Positions 36,618-45,465 of a stretch of DNA of 64,000 nt are shown here, one piece after another. Positions within the stretch are counted from its first letter, which is position 1. Each line of letters begins with the position of its first letter. Made by a program: the position numbers and the translations under genes. This DNA is from Microvirga lotononidis (GTDB taxonomy: Bacteria; Pseudomonadota; Alphaproteobacteria; Rhizobiales; Beijerinckiaceae), in assembly GCF_034627025.1 (NCBI RefSeq), contig NZ_CP141048.1, positions 4,726,001 to 4,790,000 on the forward strand, given 5' to 3'. The notes below the pieces were generated by a model, which was not told the origin of the DNA, ran no database searches, and saw only the letters and a list, made by a program, of their open reading frames with translations.

Positions 36618-37820
36618 ATGAAGATCACTGATTTGCGCTGCGCCGTCATTGGCAAGCATCCGATCGTCCGCATTACCACCGACGAAGGAATCCACGGGCT
36701 TGGCGAAGTGGAACACACCAAGGGCTACATCAAGCCGTGGGTGATGCACTTTCGCGAAGCATTGATTGGCGAGGATCCGACTGACGTCGAGCGAGTGATG
36801 CTGAAGATTCGTCAGCGTGGCTCTTTCAAGCCCTACGGTGCGGCCGTCAGTGCCATCGAGCATGCGCTCTGGGACATTGCTGGCAAGGCGGCAAACGTCC
36901 CGACGTACAAGCTGCTCGGCGGCAAAGTGCGCGACAAGGTTCGTTGCTACAACGGGAACATGCGCAGGAAGCGGACGGGTGATCGCCCGGAGGACTACGC
37001 TGCTGATGCGAGGTGGATGGCAGAGCTCCCCGAAAACTTCTTCATGGTGAAGCAGGGCATCAGCTTTCACTCCAACATGAAGGATACGGTTGACGACTTC
37101 CATTATGGTGTGCGCCAGACGCGCTCGGGCTACCACGGCGCAATGGATCAAGGTATGATCAGTGAGCATGGTTTCAACCATATGCTCGATTGCGTTATCG
37201 CGATGAAGGAGGTGCTGGGCGACAAAATCAGCTTGGCGCTCGATTGCGGCCCAGGCTGGATGTTGCCCGATGCGATCAAGTTCGCGCGGGCGGTCGAGAA
37301 ATACAACATCGCGTGGCTCGAGGATATGCTCACGGGCGATTACGTGCCGTGGGTCAATCCGCAAGCCTATCGCGAACTGACCCTCTCAACGTCAACGCCG
37401 ATCCATACAGGCGAGCAGATCTATCTGCGGCACAACTTTAAGGAACTCATTGAGACACAGGCCGTGCGCATCATCGGCCCCGATCCGGCTGACGTCGGCG
37501 GCATCGCAGAACTCAAATGGATCGCCGAGCACGCCTACATGCACTCGATCCTCATGGCGCCCCATGGCACCGCCAACGGCCTCCTGGGGCTGGGCGCATT
37601 GATCAACGTGTGCGCCACGTTGCCGGCCAACTACATCGCCTTCGAGTATCCTACAGCATCGGACCCGTGGTGGCACGAGATCATCCTAGGGCTCCCGACA
37701 GGCCGCATCGTCAATGATTCGATGATCGATCTGCTACCCGGACCAGGTCTTGGTCTCGATATCGACGCTAAAGCCGCCAAGCGCTATCTTAGAGATGAGG
37801 ATGCCGGCTTCTTTGATTAG
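36618..37820 (+). CDS. Enolase-superfamily (MR_MLE) protein, enzyme 5
   Basis: A 400-residue protein with putative ligands Asp209 (ALDCGPG), Glu235 (WLEDM) and Glu266 (TGEQIY), Lys145 (MVKQG) and His316 (MAPHG). No His follows the first ligand. It shares with enzyme 4 the LED/TGE-type ligands and a C-terminal segment with WW and a PGLGLD motif, so these two form a subgroup. A segment of about 35 residues after Lys145 is rich in His and Asp (SFHSNMKDTVDDFHYG). ATG 36618 follows GAGG. It is the last of three plus-strand MR_MLE genes. Confidence 0.83.
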   Translation: MKITDLRCAVIGKHPIVRITTDEGIHGLGEVEHTKGYIKPWVMHFREALIGEDPTDVERVMLKIRQRGSFKPYGAAVSAIEHALWDIAGKAANVPTYKLLGGKVRDKVRCYNGNMRRKRTGDRPEDYAADARWMAELPENFFMVKQGISFHSNMKDTVDDFHYGVRQTRSGYHGAMDQGMISEHGFNHMLDCVIAMKEVLGDKISLALDCGPGWMLPDAIKFARAVEKYNIAWLEDMLTGDYVPWVNPQAYRELTLSTSTPIHTGEQIYLRHNFKELIETQAVRIIGPDPADVGGIAELKWIAEHAYMHSILMAPHGTANGLLGLGALINVCATLPANYIAFEYPTASDPWWHEIILGLPTGRIVNDSMIDLLPGPGLGLDIDAKAAKRYLRDEDAGFFD

Positions 37821-38735
37821 TTCCGAGCCATATTCAATGATGTTGCCGTTGGTCGGCTCTGAACAACTAAGAGGCTAGATCGCTGTTTCTCTTCCTCAGA
37901 GGCCCATACCAGCCGCAGGCAGGCCATGCCTACGAGCGGATACCTTCGGGTCGACGTGTCGGCATTAGCCCTGCCGGGTCGGGACACCGCTCGATGCGAT
38001 ATATGGGATGAGGTCGTTCTGCCGGCAGCTTAGCTCGTTCCATATACGACGGGTCGCGCCTGGCCGATGGTCCGGATGGGTCAGATTTTCACAATCCGGA
38101 CGCTCAATAAATATCAGCCCTTGAGCGCTGAAGCGGACCAAGCACCTACGTCTTGGGCGTACCAATAGCGGTCGGTCCCAGATCTGAAAGGCGCCCGATC
38201 TGTCTGGTGCCAGCAATGGCGGCAAGCAAAAACTGTGTATCGGCGTGGCACTTGGCCCCGCATTCGGCATGGATAGATGCCCCCTCCTCTGAGCGATCAA
38301 GCTGCTGTGCTTACATTTCTTTTCAGTTCTCGATCCAAGTTTATGCTTGGAAGCCTATAGCGGATCACTCACTGCGCCAGTCACAGCCGATATGGCAGAG
38401 CCAACGCGCGCATCTTCAGCTACTCGTCAGGTGGCAACTCCTGGATTTGCGGACCGCGTTCTAAGATCGGCTTTCGTGATGGCGTGTGCGGCAGTCGTAC
38501 TTTGGCTTCCGCTCGCCCCCGGTCAGCCTTCTTCCAGCGCGACGGTTTTTCCGGCCCACGCGAAGTTGACCTCCTCTCAATACGGGTCTTTCTACGCGGG
38601 AAAGCGGATGAAGCACTCTTGTGCTCCATCCGATCGCATTGCGATTGGTTCCCTTTTCAGGTGCGATCCGTCTCATGCTTATCGGCCCCTGAGCCGATCC
38701 GGTCGCAGCCTACCCGGTCAAAACAAGGAGTCCTC
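37821..38735. other. Long intergenic region, no supported gene
   Basis: About 915 bases. A plus-strand reading at 38347-38739 contains a hydrophobic stretch (MACAAVVLWLPLAPG) but no ribosome-binding site and no recognisable domain. A minus-strand reading at 37965-38300 is also unconvincing. Base composition is less GC-rich than in the genes around it. The region separates the sugar-acid island from the queC-fol operon. Confidence 0.4.
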
Positions 38736-39071
38736 GTGAAGGCCCTCGTCATCTGTTCCGGCGGATTGGTCTCCGTCACTCTCGCCCACAAGGTCGTGGC
38801 GGAGCGAACCCTCACCCGCCTCGTGTCTTTCGACTATGGCCAGCGTCACAAAATGGAGCGCGAGCCTGCGCCATCCGCCTCAGCGTGCCGCATGGACATT
38901 GTCGACATCTCCGCCGTCGGACGCCTCCTGGCAGGGTCGGCCCTGACCAGTGGCGAACCCGTTCCCGAAAGGCATTACGCGGGAGACACCAAGTGGGTAA
39001 CCGTGGTGCACAATCGCAACGCCATCATGCTCGCGATTGCCTTTGGCATACCTGCCGCGCGAGGTGTCTGA
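38736..39071 (+). pseudogene. Truncated 7-cyano-7-deazaguanine synthase (QueC) copy
   Basis: GTG 38736 with a perfect AAGGAG five bases upstream opens a 111-residue reading that matches the QueC N-terminus: ALVICSGGLVSVTLAHKVVA, LTRLVSFDYGQRHKMERE, and TVVHNRNAIMLAIAFGIPAA. QueC is normally about twice as long; the zinc-binding C-terminus is missing. The PP-loop, usually SGGxDS, reads SGGLVS, so the key Asp is Val. It ends in TGATG shared with folP, so translation of this remnant leads directly into folate genes. It cannot make preQ0 as it stands; it may persist as a leader. Confidence 0.8.
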
Positions 39072-39904
39072 TGAATTCGAGATCGACCATGTCACCAACC
39101 TTGGCCCGCCTGGGCTTGCGCACCCTGATCATGGGTGTCTTGAACGTCACGCCCGACTCGTTCTCGGATGGCGGCCTGTTTAGCGATCACGAGGCCGCGC
39201 TTCGACATGCCCGCGAGATGGAGGACGCTGGGGCCGACATCATCGATATCGGTGGGGAGTCCACGCGCCCGGGACACACTCCGGTTGGAGCTGAGGAGGA
39301 ACAGCGGCGGATTATTCCTGTCATCCGCGACCTGGCCGGCATTCTCAATGTGCCTATCTCAATCGATACCTACCGGGCCGCGACCGCTCGCGCGGCCCTG
39401 GCGGCAGGCGCCAGGATCGTGAACGACATCTGGGGATTCCAGTACGATCCCGATATGGCCGCCACCGTGGCGGAGCATAGGGCTACGGCGGTCGTCATGC
39501 ACAATCGGGCGGAGGCGGATCCTTCGCTCGATCTCATGGTGGACATGCAGCGCTTTTTCGGGCGCTCCCTAGACCTCGCCCGGCGGGCCGGCATTCCCGA
39601 CACGCATCTGATCCTTGATCCCGGCATCGGCTTCGGCAAGACGGCCGAACAGAACCTCGAGGCTTTGCGCCGCCTATCCGAGCTCAGGGCCATGGGCTTC
39701 CCCGTTCTGGTGGGAGCCTCCCGCAAATCGGTTCTTGGCCGGTTCTACAAGCCCGAGGTGCCCCCGCGCGACCGGTTGTATGGGACCATGGGCGCACATC
39801 TCGCGGCGGTGTCGCGCGGCGCAGACATCATTAGGGTTCACGACGTGAAGGCTCACGTCGAAGCGTGCCGGGTCGCCGATATTCTGTTGAGAGGTCAACC
39901 TTGA
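39071..39904 (+). CDS. folP: Dihydropteroate synthase
   Basis: A 277-residue enzyme joining p-aminobenzoate to dihydropterin pyrophosphate in folate synthesis. All conserved segments are present: MGVLNVTPDSFSDGG, DIGGESTRPG, SIDTYRA, VNDIWGF, DPGIGFGKT and GASRKS. ATG 39071 overlaps the stop of the queC remnant by one base and the folB start overlaps its end by four. These tight overlaps indicate one operon. Variation linked to sulfonamide resistance cannot be judged by eye. Confidence 0.95.
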   Translation: MNSRSTMSPTLARLGLRTLIMGVLNVTPDSFSDGGLFSDHEAALRHAREMEDAGADIIDIGGESTRPGHTPVGAEEEQRRIIPVIRDLAGILNVPISIDTYRAATARAALAAGARIVNDIWGFQYDPDMAATVAEHRATAVVMHNRAEADPSLDLMVDMQRFFGRSLDLARRAGIPDTHLILDPGIGFGKTAEQNLEALRRLSELRAMGFPVLVGASRKSVLGRFYKPEVPPRDRLYGTMGAHLAAVSRGADIIRVHDVKAHVEACRVADILLRGQP

Positions 39905-40269
39905 CCGATACGATCATCCTCTCCCGGCTGGCGCTCTATGCGCACCATGGCGTTCACGCCGAGGAGGCGCGCCTGGGGCAGCGCTTTTACGTAAGCCTCG
40001 CCTGCACTCTCAATCTCAGGCCCGCCGGGCAGGCGGACGACTATCACCAGTCCGTCTGCTATGCGAGCCTTGCCACGTTGGCCTATGAAATCGGCACCAC
40101 GCGCCGCTTTCACACGATCGAAGGATTGGCGGAGGCCATTGCCGCAGGCGTGCTGGAACGATTTCCACGGATTACGTCCCTGACGGTGCGGGTCGAGAAG
40201 CCTGAGGCGCCGGTTCCGTTCATCCTCGACAGCGTTGCGGTCGAGATTCGGCGCTCGCGCGATGGCTAA
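39901..40269 (+). CDS. folB: Dihydroneopterin aldolase
   Basis: A 122-residue enzyme cleaving dihydroneopterin to hydroxymethyl-dihydropterin and glycolaldehyde. The N-terminus (LSRLALYAHHGVHAEEARLG) and the catalytic Lys region (LTVRVEKPEAPVPF) are typical. The start is TTG 39901, supported by GAGAGG six bases upstream and by a TTGA overlap with folP. It precedes folK, with which it overlaps by eight bases. Confidence 0.93.
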   Translation: MTDTIILSRLALYAHHGVHAEEARLGQRFYVSLACTLNLRPAGQADDYHQSVCYASLATLAYEIGTTRRFHTIEGLAEAIAAGVLERFPRITSLTVRVEKPEAPVPFILDSVAVEIRRSRDG

Positions 40270-40735
40270 GGTGGCACTCAGCCTAGGCAGCAACTTGGGC
40301 GACAAGAGCGGCAACATTGCCAGGGCTCTTTCTGCCCTTGATCGGGGCGGAGCACGGATTATAGCCCGCTCAGCCGACTTTCGCACCGAGCCGTGGGGAC
40401 CTGTTGCCCAGGACTGGTTTGTGAATGCCTGTGCTCTTGCTGAGACCGATCTCCCGCCGGAAGGCCTTCTGGCTCTCTGCATGCACGTCGAACAGGATCT
40501 TGGGCGCGTCCGTGGGACCAGATGGGGTCCCCGAGCAATCGACATTGATATCCTGACCTATGATGACTTGGAGATAGGCACGCCAGCTCTGACACTTCCC
40601 CACCCCTATGCGGCGGAACGCGCCTTCGTGCTCGTTCCACTGGCCGAGGTCGCCCCTGAGCTGAGGCTTGGCGGAAGGCGCATTGTGGAGCTACTCGCCT
40701 CCGTGAGCAGTGGCGGCATCACCAAACTCACCTGA
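40262..40735 (+). CDS. folK: Hydroxymethyl-dihydropterin pyrophosphokinase
   Basis: A 157-residue kinase that transfers pyrophosphate from ATP to 6-hydroxymethyl-dihydropterin, making the FolP substrate. Motifs LSLGSNLGDK, RTEPWGP and RWGPRAIDIDIL are intact. ATG 40262 lies inside the end of folB. The order folP-folB-folK is common in Hyphomicrobiales and gives the last steps to dihydropteroate in one transcript. Confidence 0.95.
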   Translation: MAKVALSLGSNLGDKSGNIARALSALDRGGARIIARSADFRTEPWGPVAQDWFVNACALAETDLPPEGLLALCMHVEQDLGRVRGTRWGPRAIDIDILTYDDLEIGTPALTLPHPYAAERAFVLVPLAEVAPELRLGGRRIVELLASVSSGGITKLT

Positions 40736-40930
40736 CTCACCGTTGACGCCACTTTAGTCACGGTCTCCCGCACCCTCGCCAACTTCAGTTGGGGCCCTCC
40801 AAGGAAATTGGCAACGTCTCAGGAACGTCCGTGGTCCCCTTTCAAAGTGGACATCTGGCGTACTCCGGGGACATGCCAGAAGAAGACGTTCATGCAACGC
40901 CACGATGGATCGCGTCGAAGCCAAGGTCCG

Positions 40931-41119
40931 TCAATTCGGCCTACCAGCATCCGGCACGGTCGCGTATCCAAGCTGCTCCAACTCGGAAATGGCCACGGCA
41001 ACAGTGGGATCTGTCCCCAAATGCGCATCCAGTGTTGCCATTGTCATGCAGGCGCCGGGTTCTCGGTGCGTATCACGAAAGAACCTGAGGATCTCGCAGG
41101 CCGTCTCGCTAAGCGGCAT
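40931..41119 (-). CDS. Small probable winged-helix protein
   Basis: A 62-residue protein (start SETACEILRFFRDTHREPGA) with helix-turn-helix-like spacing and a central TLDAHLGTDPTVAVAISELE helix pair. GGAGG lies five bases before ATG 41119. It begins 26 nt after the stop of the ion-channel gene and is probably co-transcribed. Its size and helix pattern suggest a DNA-binding or protein-binding accessory; no family is assigned with certainty. Confidence 0.6.
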   Translation of the reverse strand: MPLSETACEILRFFRDTHREPGACMTMATLDAHLGTDPTVAVAISELEQLGYATVPDAGRPN

Positions 41120-41145
41120 TCTCGCCTCCACCGGATCAGCTCCCG

Positions 41146-42297
41146 CTACTCGGCCACGTGTAGGCGGAACCCGGAATCGTTCGGCCTGTCTTTCGATCCT
41201 ATGCGGCTCGTTGCGGCATCGATTTCCTCCATGCGGTAAGCCATGGAAGGAGCCAAGTTCGTGATGTGATGGTCCCATTGCATTCGGCAGGCGATATAGG
41301 CCTCGGCACCGGCCTGCCCGTCAGCCGTGATCTCGATACCCGCCTGCTGAAGCCGAAGCAGGGCATCGCGGTAGCGTGCTCGCCAGCGGTCCCGGGTCTG
41401 CTGATCCGGTTGAGCCTCCCGGTCCGGTGCCCCATGGGGGAGAAAAGTGTTCTCCAGGGTGATGACCAGCATCATCGACGCCTCCCACAGCTGCGCGACG
41501 CCTCCTGCCTCCTTTAGCCAGCGGTACTTCCGATCATCCAGGGCGCTCTTGATCAAACTCACCGTGTCCAGGGCGACCAGCGTGGAACGGGATACCGAGT
41601 GGTATGGGTCACTGAAGCGGAAATAGAACAGTACCGGGTAGAAGTGGTGCGCCTCCTTGGCTTGGGTCATCTCGACAGCGATTTCCGACAGGTTCGTGTA
41701 GCCGCCACTGAACTGCCCCTGAGGCCCGAGACGTGCCAGCAATTCGGCGGCATCGCCTGTGCACCCAGAGAGGAAATGGATGTTCATGGCCAGCACGTTG
41801 CGCCGCTGGAGCGCTGTATAGACCTGCATGAGATAGGTCAGCGTCAGCGACATCACTGACATGCCGATGAGCGAGTTAAACAGGAAGAGCAGCCGCGTCG
41901 GGCTCGTGTGCGGGGTGAAGTCGCTCGCGCCGACGATGGCCATGCTGGTGCCCCCGGCATACATCGCGGTGACGAAGTCAGTGGGCGTCTCGCCGTTCGT
42001 GGCGCGGATGGACGTACCGAGGTCCGGGTGCATGATCAACGCCGCCCCGAGGGTCAGCCCGAGAGCCCAGACCCCAACCAGCAGCACGAGGATGACCGGA
42101 CCGCAGAAGGACAGAGCCGCTCCTCGTCTGGAGCCGAAAACCTTTGAGCCCTTGACGGCGGAGGCCCAGACGAGCCGCCCGACCCGGGATCCGATAATGC
42201 TGGTGCCAATCCGGGCGTAGAGCACGGTCAGAAAGATATCGAGCAAGATGATCAGGATCAGCAGTGTCCCGAGGCCCTGCTCCATTCGCCCCATCAT
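41146..42297 (-). CDS. Two-helix ion-channel-like membrane protein with atypical filter
   Basis: A 383-residue protein. N-terminal helices (LGTLLILIILLDIFLTVLYA; VILVLLVGVWALGLTLGAAL) and a third (LFLFNSLIGMSVMSLTLTYL) frame a pore-loop-like segment FVTAMYAGGTSMAIVGASDF. In potassium channels this would read T-x-G-Y/F-G-D; here it is V-G-A-S-D, so selectivity must differ or be lost. The C-terminal about 220 residues are cytoplasmic and Glu/Arg-rich. AGGAGG precedes the ATGATG start at 42297. Ion2-type family membership is fairly clear; transport function is not. Confidence 0.75.
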   Translation of the reverse strand: MMGRMEQGLGTLLILIILLDIFLTVLYARIGTSIIGSRVGRLVWASAVKGSKVFGSRRGAALSFCGPVILVLLVGVWALGLTLGAALIMHPDLGTSIRATNGETPTDFVTAMYAGGTSMAIVGASDFTPHTSPTRLLFLFNSLIGMSVMSLTLTYLMQVYTALQRRNVLAMNIHFLSGCTGDAAELLARLGPQGQFSGGYTNLSEIAVEMTQAKEAHHFYPVLFYFRFSDPYHSVSRSTLVALDTVSLIKSALDDRKYRWLKEAGGVAQLWEASMMLVITLENTFLPHGAPDREAQPDQQTRDRWRARYRDALLRLQQAGIEITADGQAGAEAYIACRMQWDHHITNLAPSMAYRMEEIDAATSRIGSKDRPNDSGFRLHVAE

Positions 42298-42327
42298 GCC
42301 AGGCCTCCTGTCGTCCCAACTGCTCGG

Positions 42328-43488
42328 TCAGGGTCGTTGGGGCTGCCGGGTTGAGCCGGTGGCCTCCCCGTTCTGCCCAGGCTCGATGCGCCACAGCTGC
42401 GTCTCAAGGCGCGGACCGGTTTCGGGCTTGAACCAGCTCATGTCCTGGATGCGGGAGCTGGTGATGTAGATCGTCCCGTCGGGTCCCTCCGAGAATGTAT
42501 CGGGCCAGCGCAGCCGCTTATCCTGGACAAGGGTGGTGATGCGATCCCCATCGCGGACCTTCACGGCATCCTGCTCGATCGCGCTCAGATAAAGCCGCCC
42601 GCGCCCGTCGATCCAAAGACCGTCCGTCGGCTCGGTTTCGGCGACACGCTCCACCCGAGCTTCGAGGTCCTTCTCAGACAGACGTGGGTTCTCCAAGGCA
42701 TCTGTCGGGATGCGATAGAGCGTCCGGCCGGTCAGAGCTTTCCAATAGAGTGTGCGCCCATCGGGAGAGAGAGCGATGCTGTCGGCGGCAAATTCGACCC
42801 CACGCCCGTCGGGCCGGCGCAACTCCTGCCCATCGGTCTTCACCACCACATCCTTTTCCGGCTCGGTACTCGGGTGGCCGTCAAGGACGCGACGAGCCTT
42901 GCCGTTCTGCAGATCCACAACGACGAGTGCACCTTTGGCCCCGGAATCGGTCAGGTAGGCATGCCGCCCATCCGGCGAAAACCGCACATCGTTCAGGTAG
43001 CTGCCCTGAGGCGCGACCGTCTCGTCGAAGCGGATCGCCTGCGCAACCTTGTTTGATTTCAGGTCGATCCTGACGAGCTTGGGCCCACCCTGCACGACGG
43101 CTGCTGTGGCTGGCGCGGCCGGATCGACGACCCAGAGATTGCCGTGCGCATCGGCCACGACGCTCTGGACGCACACGAAGTGATCCCCGGCCGACATCTG
43201 GTTCTTCTTGGCATTGCGCCAGGAGTTCCACTCGTCATCCGGATAAGGTCTGATCTGGCCGTCGCGCGTCACCTCGGCCACCGAGATCGGGGCATCCTCC
43301 GTCCACCGCGGGAAGTTGACGAAGATGCGCCCATCCTTCGACACGGTCACTCCGGTCACCTGGTGCTCAAAGTTGGCGACCTGCTGTAGTTGAGCCGGGC
43401 CCTGAGATGGGGCCGCACTCTGCTGTGCCATGGATGTGGTAGCCAAGAGCGTCCCGAGAAGCAGGGTCGCCGGTGTGAGCCTGAGCAT
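42328..43488 (-). CDS. Exported major-royal-jelly / SMP-30-like beta-propeller protein
   Basis: A 386-residue protein with a signal peptide (TPATLLLGTLLATTSMAQ). Repeated propeller blades include VTVSKDGRIFVNFPRW, SVVADAHGNLWVVDPA, DVRFSPDGRHAYLTDSG and SIALSPDGRTLYWKALTG. This is the MRJP/yellow fold, related to gluconolactonases (SMP-30). It could bind or hydrolyse a sugar lactone or aromatic ligand in the periplasm. ATG 43488 has GGAGG five bases upstream and is preferred over ATG 43500. It ends 30 nt before the channel gene start, so they may be one transcript. Confidence 0.85.
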   Translation of the reverse strand: MLRLTPATLLLGTLLATTSMAQQSAAPSQGPAQLQQVANFEHQVTGVTVSKDGRIFVNFPRWTEDAPISVAEVTRDGQIRPYPDDEWNSWRNAKKNQMSAGDHFVCVQSVVADAHGNLWVVDPAAPATAAVVQGGPKLVRIDLKSNKVAQAIRFDETVAPQGSYLNDVRFSPDGRHAYLTDSGAKGALVVVDLQNGKARRVLDGHPSTEPEKDVVVKTDGQELRRPDGRGVEFAADSIALSPDGRTLYWKALTGRTLYRIPTDALENPRLSEKDLEARVERVAETEPTDGLWIDGRGRLYLSAIEQDAVKVRDGDRITTLVQDKRLRWPDTFSEGPDGTIYITSSRIQDMSWFKPETGPRLETQLWRIEPGQNGEATGSTRQPQRP

Positions 43489-43580
43489 GTTCGCCTCCAT
43501 CGTGCGGCAATGATCGTGTGGGATACGGCTGCCCCCTCGCGGCCTGAACGCCGCTCGAATGCAGCCATATCGTCGCTCGG

Positions 43581-44180
43581 TCAGTGAGGGCGTGCCCTCT
43601 CCTGCGGAGCACGATCGGACACCGCCGCGAGGGTTGGTGCGGCCCGCATGTCCGGCGGTACCTGGAAGTCCTTGGCGGCGCCTCGCGCCGCCTGGACACC
43701 CTGCGGGAAGCCTGTCCGATTCCGGTAAGAGCGTAGCCGACCGCGAGGGCGGCTGTGGCGGGCCGTGACGCTCTGCGCGCCAATGATGTCCAGCAACGTC
43801 ACCCCCAGCACCGCCGCAAGAGCAATCCCGACATTGTCGCGCTTCGGATTGTCGTGCCGCATGGCCGCCATCAGGGTGGCGATGTCGAGCCCGTCTCCGG
43901 CGACGCGGCTCCACAATCCGAGATGCTTATCGGGCGAAAGCGAGACGATGCCGTGCCCGAGTTCGCGGACGCCATAGGCCCGTACGAGACCCTCCTTACC
44001 CTCCATCCCTAATGCCCGGGTGAAGCGCTCCGGCGCGATCAGCTCCGCTATGCCCAGCCCAATGCTGTACCAACCTAACGCTTTGGCCAAGCGGTCAGCG
44101 GCCCCCAGCGAGTTGGGGCCGGAGTGGAGGACCTTTGGGTCACCCTTGGACCGGGCGATGTTCGAGATGTAATAAGCCAT
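43581..44180 (-). CDS. Small membrane protein of an uncharacterised family
   Basis: A 199-residue protein. The core (LAKALGWYSIGLGIAELIAP, TRALGMEGKEGLVRAYGVRE, ALAAVLGVTLLDIIGAQS) has several short hydrophobic helices. A family with this pattern is often found beside or fused to SRPBCC (cyclase/dehydrase) domains; an SRPBCC gene lies at 51430. The C-terminal 60 residues are basic and look disordered. GGGAGAG lies before ATG 44180. It is followed on the same strand by the MRJP-like gene. Function unknown. Confidence 0.7.
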   Translation of the reverse strand: MAYYISNIARSKGDPKVLHSGPNSLGAADRLAKALGWYSIGLGIAELIAPERFTRALGMEGKEGLVRAYGVRELGHGIVSLSPDKHLGLWSRVAGDGLDIATLMAAMRHDNPKRDNVGIALAAVLGVTLLDIIGAQSVTARHSRPRGRLRSYRNRTGFPQGVQAARGAAKDFQVPPDMRAAPTLAAVSDRAPQERARPH

Positions 44181-44198
44181 GTCTTCTCTCCCGGTTCC

Positions 44199-45374
44199 TC
44201 AGGGCTTCAAAACCACCTTGATGCAGCTGTCCTGCTTGTCGCGGAACACCTTGTACATCTCGGGCCCCTCCTCGAGGCTCACGGTGTGGGTGATGACAAA
44301 CGATGGGTCGATCTGCCCCTCCTCGATGCGGCGCAGAAGGTCATCGGTCCAACGGTTGACGTGCGTCTGACCCGTCCGGATGGTCAGGCCCTTGTTCATC
44401 AGCTGGCCCATCGGGATCTTGTCATCGAGGCCGCTATAGACACCGGGGATCGAGATCACCCCGGCCGGGCGGCAGACGTAGATCATCTCGCGAAGAACGT
44501 GCGGCCGGTCGCTTTCGGCTCCCAGCATCTGCTTGGCGCGGTCGTAGACCGTATCCGGCATCGAGGGCGAGACATGGGCTTCCATTCCGATCGCGTCGAT
44601 GCACTTCTCCGGGCCCTCGCCGCCGGTGAGCTCGTTCAGGCGCTCGACCACGCTCTCTTCATCGAAGTTGATGGTGATGGCACCGCCGGCTTCTGCCATT
44701 TCCAGGCGCTCGGGCAAATGATCGATGGCAACCACCTGCTTGGCCCCGAGGAGCACGGCGCTGCGGATCGCCATCTGGCCGACGGGACCGCAGCCCCAGA
44801 TCGCCACCGTGTCCGTCGGCTGGATGTCGCACTGGACAGCGGCCTGCCAGCCGGTCGGGAAGATGTCGCCGAGGAAGAGAACCTTCTCGTCCGGGATCCC
44901 ATCCGGCACCTTGATGTGGGTCGCATCGGCAAAGGGAACGCGCAGATACTCGGCCTGCCCGCCAGGATAGCCGCCGGTCAGATGCGTGTAGCCGAACAGG
45001 CCTGCGGTCGTGTGGCCGAACACCTTGTCGGCGATATCCTTCTTGCGGTTGCTCCGCTGACAAACGGAGAAGTTGCCGCGCTTGCACTGATCGCATTCGC
45101 CACAGATGATCGTGAAGGGGACAACGACACGGTCCCCCTTCTTGAGCTTGCCCCTCGCTTCGGGCCCGACCTCGACAACCTCTCCCATCATCTCGTGCCC
45201 CATGACATCGCCAGGCAGCATGGCAGGAATGAAATTATGAAACAGATGCAGGTCCGAGCCGCATATGGCGCAGCTCGTCACCTTGACGATGGCGTCACGC
45301 GGCTGCTCGATCTCAGGGTCTGTGACGGTGTCGCAGCGGATATCTTCCTTGCCATGCCAAACGAGGGCTCGCAT
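44199..45374 (-). CDS. Zinc-dependent alcohol dehydrogenase, copy A
   Basis: A 391-residue medium-chain dehydrogenase, similar to glutathione-independent formaldehyde dehydrogenases. Catalytic-zinc residues lie in [10 protein letters not shown] and MGHEMMG, the structural-zinc lobe is [15 protein letters not shown], and the nucleotide loop is [10 protein letters not shown]. It probably oxidises an alcohol or aldehyde with NAD(P) in the cytoplasm. AGGAGGAGG precedes ATG 45374. Related copies lie at 46591-47745 and 52188-53357, and a frameshifted relative at the left edge. A conserved sequence block (45467-45530) lies upstream, shared with copy B. Confidence 0.92.
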   Translation of the reverse strand: MRALVWHGKEDIRCDTVTDPEIEQPRDAIVKVTSCAICGSDLHLFHNFIPAMLPGDVMGHEMMGEVVEVGPEARGKLKKGDRVVVPFTIICGECDQCKRGNFSVCQRSNRKKDIADKVFGHTTAGLFGYTHLTGGYPGGQAEYLRVPFADATHIKVPDGIPDEKVLFLGDIFPTGWQAAVQCDIQPTDTVAIWGCGPVGQMAIRSAVLLGAKQVVAIDHLPERLEMAEAGGAITINFDEESVVERLNELTGGEGPEKCIDAIGMEAHVSPSMPDTVYDRAKQMLGAESDRPHVLREMIYVCRPAGVISIPGVYSGLDDKIPMGQLMNKGLTIRTGQTHVNRWTDDLLRRIEEGQIDPSFVITHTVSLEEGPEMYKVFRDKQDSCIKVVLKP

Positions 45375-45465
45375 GCCTTCCTCCTCCTCTTGTCCAACGA
45401 AGATGCAGAGGCTCCTGCGTCCGGAAAACGTTACGGCACGAGGCAGATCTCTGCGGGGATGGTCG

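Noticed and set aside
38347..38739. Possible secreted protein before queC
   Set aside because: A short hydrophobic stretch is the only support; it lacks a ribosome-binding site and overlaps the queC start.
40736..40930. Possible regulatory or repeat element downstream of folK
   Set aside because: Nothing beyond short chance dyads was seen in these 195 bases.
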